NCBI GenBank assembly: GCA_035610835.1
Contig: CM069449.1
Coordinates: forward strand, 40,159,098-40,223,097
DNA: 64,000 nt
Origin: Ophiura sarsii
Taxonomy: Eukaryota; Echinodermata; Ophiuroidea; Amphilepidida; Ophiuridae
Direction of reading: 5' to 3'
The notes under the pieces are model-generated. The model was given only the letters and a program-made list of their open reading frames with translations. It ran no database searches and was not told where the DNA came from. Position 1 is the stretch's first letter, and each line of letters begins with the position of its first letter. A program made the position numbers and the translations under genes. Of this stretch, positions 13,572 to 24,870 are shown one piece after another.

Positions 13572-16500
13572 GGCAACCCTCTGTATATACCCGATTATAA
13601 AAACTTGTACTTAAACATTACACATACATCTACATGATATTCAATTCATATTTAATCTAGTTAGGTTTGCAATATCAAAGTAAGACCGGGACGTAAGATC
13701 ATGAAGATGGACTCATCAAACTAAACAGCATTCACGTTTATCAATTTGCTTTTTGGGGCGCCCGCTACGGCGGTGCCTCTTCTAAAGGGGAAGAATGACC
13801 TTTTTGAAACAGTATCTGTTTACGTCTCACCAGGAAAGGGGGTCCGCAGGTCACAATGCACAAAATCTTTAGCACATACAAATCTGAAATGATTTCTTGA
13901 CATTTTTTGCAATTAAAAGTGTTTAACAGATGTTGACCATGTTCGGCAAACATCATTCTTTGTAAACAGTAAGGAATAGGGACAAATACTAATAGCTGCT
14001 GTATAGACATTGTAAAACTAATTGATAACATGCAGCTGTAGTGATATTGATAAGATAACCTTATCATCAAATACTAAGCATGGCAGCTATCTCACATATA
14101 AGTGTCTTTCATCAATGATGTTGGTTTAAAATAAAACCGGTGTTTACATTAATTAGGCACCTCAATAATAAAAATTATATTTCTGAAAGAAGATTTTACA
14201 ACATCCCACAATGCATTACGGGATTATATGGCAATAGCATAATGTGAAAAGTGCTATAACAAAATGCAGGATTGCTCCATCCCCGAATAACGTGATATCG
14301 AATATTTTATCCTGGTGGTATATTATTTTTTTAGACAATTATATATTTAGATTATTTACAATCACAAAACTAAATAATCTAAGTTTCCTGGAATCTGTTT
14401 ACTTTTGTTTTGCCCAATGAATTCATGTAATCCTCAACATGCAAATATAATTTCAGGGCATTGTGATGTGATTATTGGAAAAAATATGAAAGACTCAAGA
14501 CTCCAAAATAACTCTGAATCAAATTTGAAATTGTGATTTCAATGGTCAAGATGGACGCAAACGCTTGACAATTTGGACTGACTTTGTTGGTACTTTCACC
14601 GAATTTCAAATGTAGCTAAAGGGTAATTAATATTCAGTACTAAAGATTGAAGCGTTTTTTTCCCTCAAAAATCACCAAAACCTTACCTGGTCCCGATCAC
14701 TCTGACCAACACCCTTGACCATGCTATTTCGTTTAACCATGACGCGTGCTCATTTCATATTTCATATTTCATTATAAAAAAATAAAAATTCCTACCTGCA
14801 TGTATTGCTTTGCAATCCTTCCACGTGTCGTGGCTATACCATAAATTGCTAATGTAGACCCACTCCTACTTTGTTAAATTCGTATACCAAAACACTTCCC
14901 ACAGTCTAGCACCCTTCCATTTCTTAAGCACTGCTCATCTGCTATAAAATCACCAGCCATATTATATACACCCCGGTATACCCGTCAAGACTTCCAAATA
15001 ACCTTACACTGATATCCCCCACGCTGATGGGGCGCCAAGACTTACGTAGCGCCGGATCACCCCCTTTCCTGGCAATGAGGATCGTCTTGCTTTCACTACT
15101 GTTATTATTTGTTTGAGCGCCCCTTTCCTTTTAAAGGATTTTTTTAATTTCAAGTGGATACAAAAGCACAATCCTTTACATTTTTTAATCCAATGGGAGG
15201 GCCACGAGTGTAAATATTATCATGGGACATCCTTCATATTGAATAAACTGTAGCTGATGTCTATCACTCAGATAGTTAAATTAACGAATTATCTTTTTGT
15301 TATCTTCCTTTCTCCTTCCCAGAGTCCTAATCCAATCAAAATTACACCCTAAGAGAGGTTATCCATGTAATGGATTATCAGCCATCTTGTCGGGAAACTA
15401 CATTGTGTTAACGATTTTCAGCAAGAAGATACACATTTTGTATGATATTTATTTCAGGGCACAATTCATGCTATAAACTGGACGTCATGCAACAACTCTA
15501 TCTGACCTACCTGTAACGAATATGTTTTCTTGCTCACTATGTATAGATGTAAGAGTAGAACCCCTGGCTACACAATCCGCAACTGCTTCTTGATAATTCA
15601 TCTTAGTACTTGACATATAGTAGCAGTACTCCGTGTGATTAGACCACTCATCATTTTTGCAACTCAGTTCTACAGAGGGAATGGTAGATATAAGTCGCAG
15701 TTAAAACATTAAATCTTAACAAATACAAGTTTACTGTAATCGTCAGCATATATATTATTATAACAAGCATATTCGAATTACCAGCCAATTATTAGAAAAG
15801 TTTGATTTTAATTTCCAAAGCTCTCTTAATTGATTTCAATAGTGTACCTAATCAAAAATAATTTCCATGAGTAACATCTTCGATTAATGGATGGCTCTTT
15901 CAATCAACATCGTTTTAGCGTCGTAATGCTTATGAATCCCCAAGATACCACGATATACCATGTGCGCAGAGTCGGATTGAATGTTTGGGAATTCCAAATT
16001 AAATGTAAAAAACAAAGACATCCACCAATAAAGCACTATTGCGGAAGATCACGTATCTTGCCGAAAAATTTCACGGTTTACAGACATACATCATGAGGCT
16101 CAACATACATTGCATACGTTTGTTTGTTTACACGGTCGGTCCTACACATTGCTCGGACCAGGCTTAAAAAAGCCTACAGGCTGTCTCAAAAGTATTAGTA
16201 CCCATCGATGCCCAAAGTTCAATAATTGTTTCTTTGTCATCATCAAAATCGATGGGATTAGGTCCGCTGTTTGTACATCATCTTTATCATACTGTACTAT
16301 TTTATTCGAATTTTAGATCATGAATATCGGATTTATCAAGCTCAAGATACACTCTATTATGTAAAACATGGTAATTTCATCTTTTTGGCAAAGTGCTAAA
16401 AATTGTGTGTGCTACTACAGCTTGTTTGAAAGAACTTGTTTGACTTGTGTATTCTCATAATCTCTTGTCTACTCAATATAACCTTGTGCGTCTTTCTGTT

Positions 16501-18318
16501 GTAACTGTTATTAGTTATGGGTGTTCAAATCATTAATAATTATTCTCCTTAGTTCAATTTAACGGGTAAAAGACGTTTGTCACACTTGAGTGACCCCTTG
16601 TTTTATTTGACAAGTGTTTAGGGACTTCTAAATGAAGTGGTATTTGGTGAATCACCAGTGGCTTAGATTTCATTTTCACATTGGAGAATGGATTTTGTGA
16701 GGTTAAACACTAAGCTTGTAGGAAATTGCATCCCCCATATGAAAAAGAAGTCCAAGCCACTGCTAATTACCCATGACCACGTTTTCACCTGTTTAAATGT
16801 CCCTCAAGTTCAGCCTCAAAATAAGCTCATTAATACAAACAAAGCTTTGGGTCGCTCATGCGTGACGATCCAATTTTACTCTTCAAATTGAATCAAAATG
16901 AAGAAGTATTAATGGTTTGAAAAACAATATGAAACAACAGCAGTTTAAAACAGAAAGGAACCACAGATATTAGCAGACAAGAGGTTTAAAGAGAATGTAT
17001 TTGTTTCTTTCAAACAAGCTCAGTTGTTTAAAAACACTTTTTTTTGGCACTTTGCCAAAAAGGTGAAATCACCATGTCTTACACAATGGAGTGTAACTTC
17101 ATTAAAATAAGTCCGATATTCATGATCTAAAATTCTAATGAAAGGGTATAATATAGCAAATATCATAAAAAACAATGGATCTAATCTCACTGATTTTGAT
17201 GATGAAAAAATGTATTGAACTTTGGGCATCGATGGGTACTAATCATTTTCGGACAGCCTGTAGGTAGTCAATGACATCCACCAATAAACCACTATTGCGG
17301 AATATCACGTATCTTGCCGGAATAATTTCATGGTTTACAGACATACATCATGAGGCTCAACATACATTGCTTACGTTTGTTTGTTTGTTTGTTTGTTTAC
17401 ACGATCGATCCTACGGACACACGGTTTGGTCAGGGGTGTGCCACTCAGCTTACCGATCGGAATCCACTTTTAAATTAAAATTTGGTCAGCATAGAATTGG
17501 TGGCGCTATACTGATAAGGAGTGATTGTAGCAGACGACGCGATGCTGGCCACGCGTTTCTCAGACGACCTAATATGGCAACAGGAGTGTACCATTTTGAA
17601 TTATTTTTAACAGTCATCGCCCGGTTAACGATGAAAATTCTTCTAATTATGATGAATTTGTCAAAATGAAAAGATTAACATTCGCGATTACGTGTTATTC
17701 CAATACGAATTCAAAATTTAGGTTTCGCGTGGCCACCGTCGTCTGTGTAACTCGACCGCGAGAACAGCGCCACCAAACCTATGCTGACCAAAAATGACGT
17801 TAAACCTGGTTAAACGCGTTAAACGCCGGTCACGGACGTATTCCGAACAATTACCCTAATTTATGTAAATATGCAAAAGCGACCGCTTTCGCTACGTACA
17901 TCAGTATTGCACTTTCTTATCCCAAAATTAATAGAATCCCAGTTTGGGTCTTGAAGGAATCAGGCTCAAGCAAATTGATCTGACCAGGCTTTAAAAGCTA
18001 TATATAAGCAGGCAGGCTAAATGAAATGTAAGTAAGAAAACTGTTTGAAGAACTAATGAAGTACAAAGAGCCGTTCCCAACAAATATAGTGAACAATTTT
18101 GCTGTCAGCTTTCGGTCAAAGAAAAGAATAGTCTTGATCCAATCACATGAATTCCCTTTTGCTTGGAAACCAATACACACGACACACTAGTATTAATTCC
18201 GCTTTTAGTGATTGGTTATCCATAGCATTGTCATATTCAGGGACTCACCTTGCATACAAACCTCCGGAAGAAATGAAAACAGGTATATCGCGGTGGTCAA
18301 GATTAACAACATTTTCAT
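7332..18318 (-). CDS. Gene A: two-C-type-lectin-domain membrane receptor, 3' end missing
   Basis: Eight exons on the minus strand: 18249-18318, 15511-15669, 13011-13099, 11152-11275, 9717-10013, 9015-9137, 8236-8589, 7332-7416. All junctions are GT/AG and all phases join (1,1,0,1,1,1,1,2), giving an open frame of 433 residues. Order: signal peptide (about 1-21), C-type lectin domain 1 (about 24-147) with EPN (116-118) and WND (131-133), which in this family form the calcium-dependent mannose-type sugar site; lectin domain 2 (148-287), which has QPE and lacks WND; Thr/Ser/Pro stalk (288-405); membrane span (about 406-429) ending in MKKR. The exon encoding the cytoplasmic tail is not in the window; in the paralogue gene C it lies beyond the Penelope relic, so here it would lie left of base 1155, probably outside the window. 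Likely a cell-surface sugar-binding receptor. Well supported as a gene; ligand unknown. Confidence 0.87.
7417..8235. other. Gene A stalk-to-membrane intron
   Basis: Holds a hairpin at about 7578-7625 (AGAAGGTCCGCTACTCA and its complement), then a degenerate AACCCTAACCCTA run at about 7675-7740, and a block at 7960-8030 shared with gene C (47175-47240). Confidence 0.6.
8236..8589 (-). CDS. Gene A exon 7: Thr/Ser/Pro stalk
   Basis: A 118-residue low-complexity stalk, [19 protein letters not shown] onward, likely heavily O-glycosylated. It contains an internal duplication of about 45 residues (two PITYRP...TYSPSSVT blocks) that gene C lacks, so this stalk has been lengthened. Phase 1 at both ends; donor GTTAGT. 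Confidence 0.88.
9015..9137 (-). CDS. Gene A exon 6: end of lectin domain 2
   Basis: Encodes [15 protein letters not shown]...[14 protein letters not shown]. The cysteine pattern and AGVCE ending are typical, but QPE stands where QPD or EPN is expected and the WND motif is WHS, so calcium-dependent sugar binding by this domain is doubtful. Confidence 0.9.
9138..9716. other. Lectin domain 2 intron with shared repeat
   Basis: Contains a GAC/GAT microsatellite (about 9262-9340) and a short inverted repeat ACCTTCCGTGTT...AACACGGAAGGT (9368 to 9632). Both also occur in the matching gene C intron (48300-48680), so they predate the segmental duplication. Confidence 0.65.
9717..10013 (-). CDS. Gene A exon 5: first part of lectin domain 2
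   Basis: Ninety-nine residues starting [19 protein letters not shown] and including SSYVAVPDN, an IWLGCTAN strand and WTCPDGSG. Acceptor TTGCAG, donor GTGAGT. This domain is split into two exons instead of three, so it was not made by simple duplication of domain 1 with its introns. Confidence 0.9.
10605..11014. mobile_element. hAT-type MITE
   Basis: Ends CAGGCCCGGATTTACC and GGTAAATTCAGCCCTG, flanked by 8-bp near-identical repeats TGGGAAAC (10597-10604) and TGAAAAAC (11015-11022). G+C-rich ends, AT-rich core, no coding sequence. The matching gene C intron is about 630 bases shorter. Confidence 0.75.
11152..11275 (-). CDS. Gene A exon 4: sugar-binding end of lectin domain 1
   Basis: Encodes VNYTNWQVGEPNG and GGTWNDHDC...YYICKAE. 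EPN and WND are the canonical pair of calcium and sugar ligands of mannose-type C-type lectins. Phase 0 in, phase 1 out; the donor is GTTCGT, the same weak donor as in gene C. Confidence 0.92.
11276..12895. other. Gene A intron with diverged direct repeat
   Basis: A block around TCTGCAGTCTGTGATGGA at about 11450-11560 recurs in lengthened form at about 12130-12300, ending in both cases in GGGGTTGTCTAA and a GTGGATG. A T-then-G homopolymer run sits at 11977-12007. No exon seen. Confidence 0.5.
12896..12970 (-). pseudogene. Decayed duplicate of gene A exon 3
   Basis: About 115 bases past exon 3 the sequence again encodes a GSA-x-IGLNDR...IDG segment and ends in a good donor (GTAAGT). The first tryptophan of WIGL is now Cys, the tryptophan before IDG is Arg, three bases are missing, and I see no acceptor at its 5' side. 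It is best read as a dead tandem exon copy, although rare inclusion cannot be excluded from sequence alone. Confidence 0.75.
13011..13099 (-). CDS. Gene A exon 3: lectin domain 1, WIGL segment
   Basis: Encodes AWIGLNDRASVGNFSWIDGS, the WIGL strand and W-x-D-G segment that define the C-type lectin core. Acceptor GATTAG, donor GTAAGT; phase 1 in, phase 0 out. A decayed duplicate of this exon lies just downstream at 12896-12970. Confidence 0.9.
13123..13490. mobile_element. Foldback MITE with GGCCGCCAAAATGG blocks
   Basis: Inverted ends AAAACATATTCAGGATG and its near-complement, with internal CAAGATGGCCGCCAAAATGG and CGGCCATTTTGG units. It begins 24 bases before (in gene direction, upstream of) gene A exon 3. 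Confidence 0.65.
13537..13568. repeat. Poly-G run
   Basis: An uninterrupted G run of about 32 bases. Similar runs occur at 32882-32905, about 54825, 54928-54960, 57677, 60754, 61137 and 62405. Length in the assembly should be regarded as approximate. Confidence 0.8.
13569..15510. other. Gene A intron, no feature recognised
   Basis: AT-rich. I see no exon, no intact repeat boundary and no RNA gene between the poly-G run and exon 2. Confidence 0.4.
15511..15669 (-). CDS. Gene A exon 2: first third of lectin domain 1
   Basis: Encodes ELSCK...WSNHTEYCYY...ADCVARGSTLTSIHS, the usual start of a C-type lectin fold with its first cysteines and the L-x-x-I-H-S strand. Acceptor CTGTAG, donor GTAGGT, phase 1 at both ends. 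Two N-glycosylation-like sites may occur (NHT is visible). Confidence 0.9.
16016..17400. repeat. Direct repeats flanking the MITE
   Basis: About 110-125 bases beginning GACATCCACCAATAAA occur at about 16016-16130 and again at 17269-17395, on the two sides of the MITE at 16177-17260. The flanks were duplicated along with, or because of, the insertion. Confidence 0.65.
16177..17260. mobile_element. Long-inverted-repeat MITE, mariner-like
   Basis: Ends CAGGCTGTCTCAAAAG and its near-complement with TA on both sides (16175-16176, 17261-17262). The inverted arms are about 220 bases long and include CATCGATG and a GAATATCGGA(T/C)TTAT block. A left-arm-only relative is at 45616-46075. Confidence 0.75.
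18249..18318 (-). CDS. Gene A exon 1: signal peptide
   Basis: Starts at ATG 18316-18318 and encodes 23 residues with a hydrophobic core (LLILTT, IYLFSF), then a GT donor (GTGAGT) in phase 1. The equivalent exon of gene C at 55639-55705 is clearly homologous, which fixes the start codon. Confidence 0.85.
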
Positions 18319-18344
18319 CGTAAATGTTTTCCCGTCGTGAATAT

Positions 18345-18390
18345 TGTATTAAATGTATGGATATTATAATTATAACCAATTACAAGTCCA
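18345..18390 (-). promoter_or_regulatory. Possible gene A core promoter
   Basis: Upstream of the gene A start the minus strand has an ATTGG box followed by a TATAATTATAATATCC stretch. The same TTGGTT...ATAATATCC arrangement is kept upstream of gene C (55746-55771), although neighbouring bases differ. Position and conservation suggest a TATA-type promoter; no transcript evidence is available. Confidence 0.3.
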
Positions 18391-18693
18391 ATTTCGGTGT
18401 ACCTGTGTATCATTTACATTTGTGAAAGCCATCCGACAAATATTGTAGTATTATGTGTATCGATCCGTACCAACTTGAATCATAATAGCTTATACTATCA
18501 TGATCAAAGGTTATAATTATTTATAAAGTACGTTTTTAAAATTTATTTTACAGTTATAGTTCCGTGTTTCTGCAATAATGAACATAAAGAATTGTGTTAA
18601 TCATATCCATGTATTACACAGTGGTTATCATATAGACTATTAATTATTAGGCGTGTCAATTATAAATACAAAGTTTGTTCTCGTCCGAGGGCG

Positions 18694-20941
18694 CTATCAC
18701 CTGTTATGTCCTAAAGAAATCTCATAGCCCCGTATGCTCCGCTTATATGGTTATGTTATATCCAGGCGACGCCGGACATAGTCTCTTTCAGACTCCCTTC
18801 AGATATGTCCCCTGCTCCAGGCCTATAAAATACAGCGTGTCCCAACAAACTGGGTTCAAACACTGGGAGGCTTATAACTTAAAAAGTATGAAACATAACT
18901 TACATTTTATTTAGGGTTATGAAAGTAAAAATATTTGACCTTAATTAGTGAAATTGTGATCCATTCGTCCCAATTTTAGCAATACACCAACCACGCGTTG
19001 CGTTACGCGTTGTGTGCAAGTTTTCCCTGCACGGAGTTTATTACCCGAAATACCTTAAGTTAAGTCAAACTAAGTGCATTTGAAAAGTCCATTTGTTTAC
19101 ATTTCGTTTCTTATTTGAATATTCAACATAGAAAAACATCTGTTAGAACGCCTTGCTACAATGGCTCTAAAAGTGATGAATAACTTAATAATGGATGGTT
19201 TCCAAAGGAATGGTTTTCGACCTGCAAAAAAAAATGCCAGGGTCTCAGAAGATTATTTATTTATTTTTCTGAGCACTATCATAAGTATTTAACATTTTTA
19301 AAATCCTTTATATGACGAAGATATGTTTCATGCCTAAGTCATTTTAAAGAATAAATTCAAAGGCAAAACATTGATGAACCCAGGACAATGTGAAATGGTA
19401 CGGACTGGTGATTCATGGGCACACATCGGGATAAACGGGTACTGACCACGCTCTATTCAAAGGTTTGCATTTCAATAAGTTGACATCAGATTGGTTCGTT
19501 TTTCTTAGTATATAAAGAGAAAATGTGAGCAATAGCCCAACAGACATTAACAAATTTAATGAACTGAGTGATTACAAATCAAACTGGTAACTCTCTACAT
19601 AGAGCTCTGATGGGCCAATCAATCGGTTCACTGCAACTCAGAAAATAATCAAAATACAAGTAAACACAATTGGGCTGGTAAAAAAGTCAATGAAAGTGGG
19701 ACAGGAAATAAGATAGAAACATGAAAAACCCAAACATACAGGGTGTCCCAAAAGTCTATGCACGACTTTGAAGCTTTGTATTTCACAAAATATAAGTCGT
19801 ATTGAAAATATGAATACATATTTAGAAAGAGGAGATGTGGGAAATAATTTTGATACCAAACATTGGAGTAACATCTGGTTGTAATGCCACCCTAGAAGTA
19901 AAATATATATTACTGCAAAAATGTAATTTTATACTTTGGAGGAATAAAGTTCATAAATCCATACCTATTGAGATTAACAAAAGACGGGTAGAGTTAGTTA
20001 CACGGAAAGTGATCCGTCAATTAATATTTATAATTTTACATTACAGTGATCCCATCATAATAACAAACTATATATGTCCGCTGCTTTTATGTTTTGTTTG
20101 ATCTGAATCTTGTATGGAAACTTCTTCAAGTCCTTACGCAAAATTCTGTGAACAATTGATCTTTTAATCTTGTTTTCTGCGGAAAGTCGGCGAATAGATC
20201 TCTTTGGACCTTTGGCTACTGCATGTCTTATGACATCAATGTGACTTGTTGATCTACCAGTCTTTCTACCACATCGATACAAACCATGCACAGTTCCTGT
20301 GTTAAAAGATGTATCCACTAACTTCAAAATGGATATTCTTCCTGGTGCGCGTTTCACTTTGAAATGTTTTCTGAACTTTTGTTGAGTAAGTTGAACTGAA
20401 TTTGTTTCAGCGTAGAACCATACAATTTGTATTCGCTTATCCTATGCTGTTTACCATCTTGAATGAAGACTTTTACTGTGCAATGTTGTCTACTACGTCT
20501 ATTTATGTTATGAGTGACCGAGTTTGGTAATAACATTAATGTTGCAAGGTAAGCATGTCAACTTTGACTAATGCGCAACGTTGCTTTCATACTGTTAATT
20601 TATGCGCACCTGATTTTAGCAACAATGTGTGGTATTTGGTATGGGTGGGTCTGGCACATGGCCAAAAACTTCCAACTAGTGTTATAATGTAAACTTCCAA
20701 CTAGTGTTATAATGTTTTAGGTTCACCAATAGGGTTGTGTTTGGTATCAAAATCATTTCCCAAGTCTCGTCTATCAAAATATGGTTAAATTTATACCATA
20801 TGATTTATATTTTATGAGATATGACTCTTCAAAAACGTGCATAGACTTTTGGGACACCCTGTATATGTTTTGTTTAATATTATAGTAATTTGGTCCTGAA
20901 GAAGTCAGAGCTAATCCTGACGAAAGCTTGAGAGATTAAAA
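18694..20941. mobile_element. Retroelement-like insertion with 14-bp target duplication
   Basis: CTCGTCCGAGGGCG stands at 18680-18693 and 20942-20955. The paralogous sequence near 56045 (GTTTGTTCTTGTTCGAAG) has no insert. The right end reads CCTGAAGAAGTC...GACGAAAGCTTG, a motif common near the ends of Penelope-type elements. It carries a mariner relic (19739-20861). No intact reverse transcriptase. Confidence 0.55.
19739..20861 (-). mobile_element. Internally deleted mariner-superfamily transposon
   Basis: Perfect ends CAGGGTGTCCCAAAAGTCTA and its complement with TA target sites (19737-19738, 20862-20863). Inside, on the minus strand at 20055-20357, a 100-residue piece contains GRKTGRSTSHIDVIRH and RRLSAENKIKRSIVHRILRK, a helix-turn-helix segment like those at the start of IS630/mariner-type transposases (DUF4817 type). 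The catalytic DDE part is missing, so the element cannot move itself. Confidence 0.8.
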
Positions 20942-21262
20942 CTCGTCCGAGGGCGAACCCGTTAAACGTTTAACTTATATTATGAATACCCGTCGTAAAA
21001 GCCTATCTCACAATATAGAACAACATCAAAAATATAAGAGAAGACAAATAATATCTGGAGGTCATTGACATCGAGAGAGCTTAGCCAACAAACTCTATAT
21101 ATTGGAGTCCTTCCTCCTCTAGGATGTTGCCAACAACATTGTCTGGAAGACTGTTCCCCAGTGGAATAGCTGTCTGGATGAAGCTTCTGTCTAAGCAGCA
21201 GCAGCAGCAACTACAGGCAGTCGGCAAAGAAAGGGCATGAGCTGCTACTTGTGCCATATTAC

Positions 21263-22014
21263 GGCCTCATGTGATATGACATGCCAAACCATAGGTATTT
21301 TTCCGTATTGTGTGAACTTGCAGAGGGGATAATTAATATTATCGTTTAGTAGATGTACATATTGCAATTTCATTGGTTAACACGTATGAAATCTGATCCA
21401 TATCGTGTAAACTAGAAAGTCAAACCACACGATATATTCCATATCGTCGATTAACCGCGTCACCAGATGGCGCGGTATGATCGGGGAAGATATTACGTGT
21501 AAAGCGATTGATTTGTGTCTGTGCAGGTCTGTGGAAGAGTTGCTTAAAATATGACACGTAAATAATAAACAAATAAAATGGCAGATGATTTAAACGCAAC
21601 TGAGTCGATTTCTGTTACATTCTAAGGCCGAAATAGACCGCATCCGCAGAAAGGTGTACCACACGCCGAAAAATAAATAATCTGCATTTAACATAACCAG
21701 ACATGTTTTTCGCGATGATTTAACGGAGAGAGGTGACGCCGCGCAGAGTCTGTTAAAGGGTTGAATTTTACGGAGGTAACGAAGGGAAGAGAATTCAGCG
21801 CCTTGCTGTACTTTATTGTTTGAAGTTTAGTTTTCCGCGAGTGTTTAAATACCATTTTTATTGGGGCCTTTGGACTAAACGATAAATTCGTTATCCCCTG
21901 CATGTTCACACAATACGGAAAACACCTATGGTTTGTGCCATATCACATTAGGCCTGCGGCCTCATGTGATATGACATGCCAAACCATAGGTATTTTTCCG
22001 TATTAATTAATAAT
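21263..22014. mobile_element. Foldback MITE with duplicated end
   Basis: Inverted arms GGCCTCATGTGATATGAC...CCAAACCATAGG...CCGTATT...GTGTGAAC (21263 on) and the complement ending at 21954. Immediately after, 21957-22014 repeats the left end in direct orientation, so the array ends with three copies of one terminus. Confidence 0.65.
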
Positions 22015-22271
22015 ACCATACGTATGGAATAAGACCAGACATTTGTAATCATTTATTTTATTTTATCTTAGTGATCAATACTGGAGGTCTAAACATATTA
22101 CAATTCATTCAGCATCCATCCTTGTATCTAACTCCTATGCCTCTTTTGGGCAATCTAGCCTTTGGAAATTCATCATAATTCCAATATATAGAGCATGTTG
22201 GACTGACTCTGAGTGATGACAGTATCTTCAGCTATATCCCAATACCACTTGTTTTCTTAAACATGTTTGAG

Positions 22272-22775
22272 CATAACATAACATAACATAACATAACATA
22301 ACATAACATAACATAACATAACATAACATAACATAACATAACATAACATAACATAACATAACATAACATAACATAACATAACATAACATAACATAACATA
22401 ACATAACATAACATAACATAACATAACATAACATAACATAACATAACATAACATAACATAACATAACATAACATAACATAACATAACATAACATAACATA
22501 ACATATCATTACATAACATAACATAACATAACATAACATAACATAACATAACATAACATAACATAACATAACATAACATAACATAACATAACATAACATA
22601 ACATAACATAACATAACATTACATAACATAACATAACATAACATAACATAACATAACATAACATAACATAACATAACATAACATAACATAACATAACATA
22701 ACATAACATAACATAACATAACATAACATAACATAACATAACATAACATAACATAACATAACATAACATAACATA
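22272..22775. repeat. (ATAAC)n microsatellite, about 500 bp
   Basis: About 100 copies of a 5-bp unit with only two small interruptions (22504-22510, 22618-22620). It creates long false open frames on the minus strand made of five repeating residues. Confidence 0.97.
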
Positions 22776-23340
22776 TAATTGGTGCCCATTCACCAATGGA
22801 AATACAATGTATGATACAACACAGACATATCCAAGATTGAGTACACATAATGAGCGTGTTTCTACTGGGATACTGCAAAGACCTTTTGTAATACCAAACA
22901 ATGCCACCCCACCTGAAAAAGATCGCTTCACAATGTGTATAACCCAGCGTGACACGGTTCATGGCACAAAAACGGTAAGATTAATCGCCTCTCTATTTCT
23001 ATTGGGTTTCTTGACGTTTCTTACCGGTTCCAAACCTGGTTTGTGGAGGTTTTTGGGATTACCAAATATACCGATTCTTAGCGGTATCTGGTTGTTTCTA
23101 CTGGGAAAACTTACCGATTCTTAGCGGTTTCTTCCCCAGTAGAAACACCTTCTAACTGCATGGTTGGTATTGGGTTCTCTAATATGATTTGTATTGTTCA
23201 CTGTGTGCTATCTGAACCAGTCAGGTATCTGGATGAATGGGTAACAGGTATCGAAAGGGAGTCTGTACAGACACATTTTCAATGCGTAATCCCATAGAAA
23301 CCCAATTTTAGTGTAACAATTTGGTTGGTAGTTATGGTCA

Positions 23341-24236
23341 TTAAAGGTAGATGTTCTGATTGCTGGCCCGATTTTCAACTTGATGTTTTCTATTGGACAT
23401 GAAAGGTCATCCTTAACATTCTAAATTTTGAGTTGCATAACTCCAATGGTTCTAATTTTAGAAGCACAAGGTCACAATACATTTGCCCATTGAGTAGTAC
23501 ACAGGAACCACATTTGGCAGTAATTCACCACATTTTAGCCTATACTTTCTAAATGGAACATTCCTGTACCCTAAGATTTTACAGACATAATGAGTAAAAT
23601 ACGGGGATTCTTCTGATATCAAAATATCATGATGTAAAAAAAAAAATCATAGCCCCCAAAAAGTGATCGGAACATACACCTTTAAGAGGGGACTCGAGGA
23701 AGTTTTTGATTTGATTTTTTGAATTGTGTGAGTGCTGTAATTATTGAACTATTAATCAAATGCATATAAAAGTATTCATTTCTGGAAATGAAATGAATCA
23801 GAAAATCCAAATTTTGCGTAAATTTTGACAAAAAATGTTGATTTTTAAGAAAAAACACTTTTTTTGACACAATTTTGTTTGAACAAAGCTATCCAAAATA
23901 ATTTTGAGGTAACAAATGCCCAAATCGCTTGATGATGATGTTAAGACCCTAACTTAGGGACGATTTCTTTTAACCCTAATCTATTATATTTTTTGAAATT
24001 TTGACCAAAAAGTGCCAAAAAACTGAAAACAAAAATGGAATTTATTTTTGACACTTTTTTGTGACAATTTCAAAAATATTAGATGAGGTTAGAAAAAAAA
24101 TCTGTTTCTAAAATAAGAATCATTGAAGTTATGCAACTCAAACTTTGGAATGTTACAATTTTAAGGATGACTTTTCGTGTAAAATAGAAAACATCAAGTT
24201 GAAAACCTGGCCAGCAATCAGAACATCTACCGTTAA
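23341..24236. mobile_element. Foldback MITE, about 105-bp arms
   Basis: Left arm starts TTAAAGGTAGATGTTCTGAT, right arm ends with the complement at 24236. Arms include TTCAACTTGATGTTTTCTAT. The middle is AT-rich and non-coding, with smaller TTTTGACACAATTTT-type inverted blocks. Confidence 0.7.
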
Positions 24237-24773
24237 ATCTCCCTTAAAACAATTATAACTTTAAAACTATACACTCGATTTTATGAATGACGTACCAAAC
24301 TACGAAGAAGATATTTGCTCATTTAAATGTATGTGTCACATTTTTCGTACCGATTATTGATTTTGGATAAGCCATCATCAAAGCACCTGGTCAGGGACTT
24401 TTTGTGTTAGGTGTACACCAAAAAGAGTAACTTACCAAGTTATAACTGCGTTGATAACTCTAAAACTATAACGTAAACATATTAAAATTAATTATTACAT
24501 TGTTGAGAAATGTCTCTTTGTACGTTAAGATTGGTTGATTGTTGAGGAAGTTGCAATCCCAAATGTAAGTTTAAAATATGATTTTCATTTTTTTCTTTTC
24601 AACACGGGGGAGAGTAAGACTATGGCCAGATAACAGGTAAAGAGTGTGTGCCGTATTGATCCATCGGAACATCGCGGCAAGTGGACTTTTCAACCTGGGC
24701 ATCGACCGGTAAATTAGCACCACCGCTACCAGTATTAAAAATAAGTAACTGAGTCCGCGAAGTAGAAGGCAAA

Positions 24774-24870
24774 ATGCAAAAATGGAAACCGTACTTTATC
24801 TTACTTTTGACACTCTTACTAACTTCCTTGATATCAAACCATTCATCACGTGCAGTAACCTATATCAAAT
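24774..24870 (+). CDS. Possible orphan signal-peptide exon
   Basis: On the plus strand, opposite to all other genes, an ATG opens a 32-codon frame with a basic start and a long hydrophobic core (MQKWKPYFILLLTLLLTSLI), then a good donor GTAAGA in phase 1, the same phase as the signal exons of genes A and C. I found no downstream exon on this strand. It may be the 5' exon of a lost or distant receptor, or chance. Confidence 0.3.

Noticed and set aside
20055..20357. Complete mariner transposase
   Set aside because: Only the helix-turn-helix part is present; no DDE catalytic region between the ends.
22228..22962. Long minus-strand open frames of 244 and 148 residues
   Set aside because: They are translations of the (ATAAC)n microsatellite, five residues repeated; no domain or splice logic.
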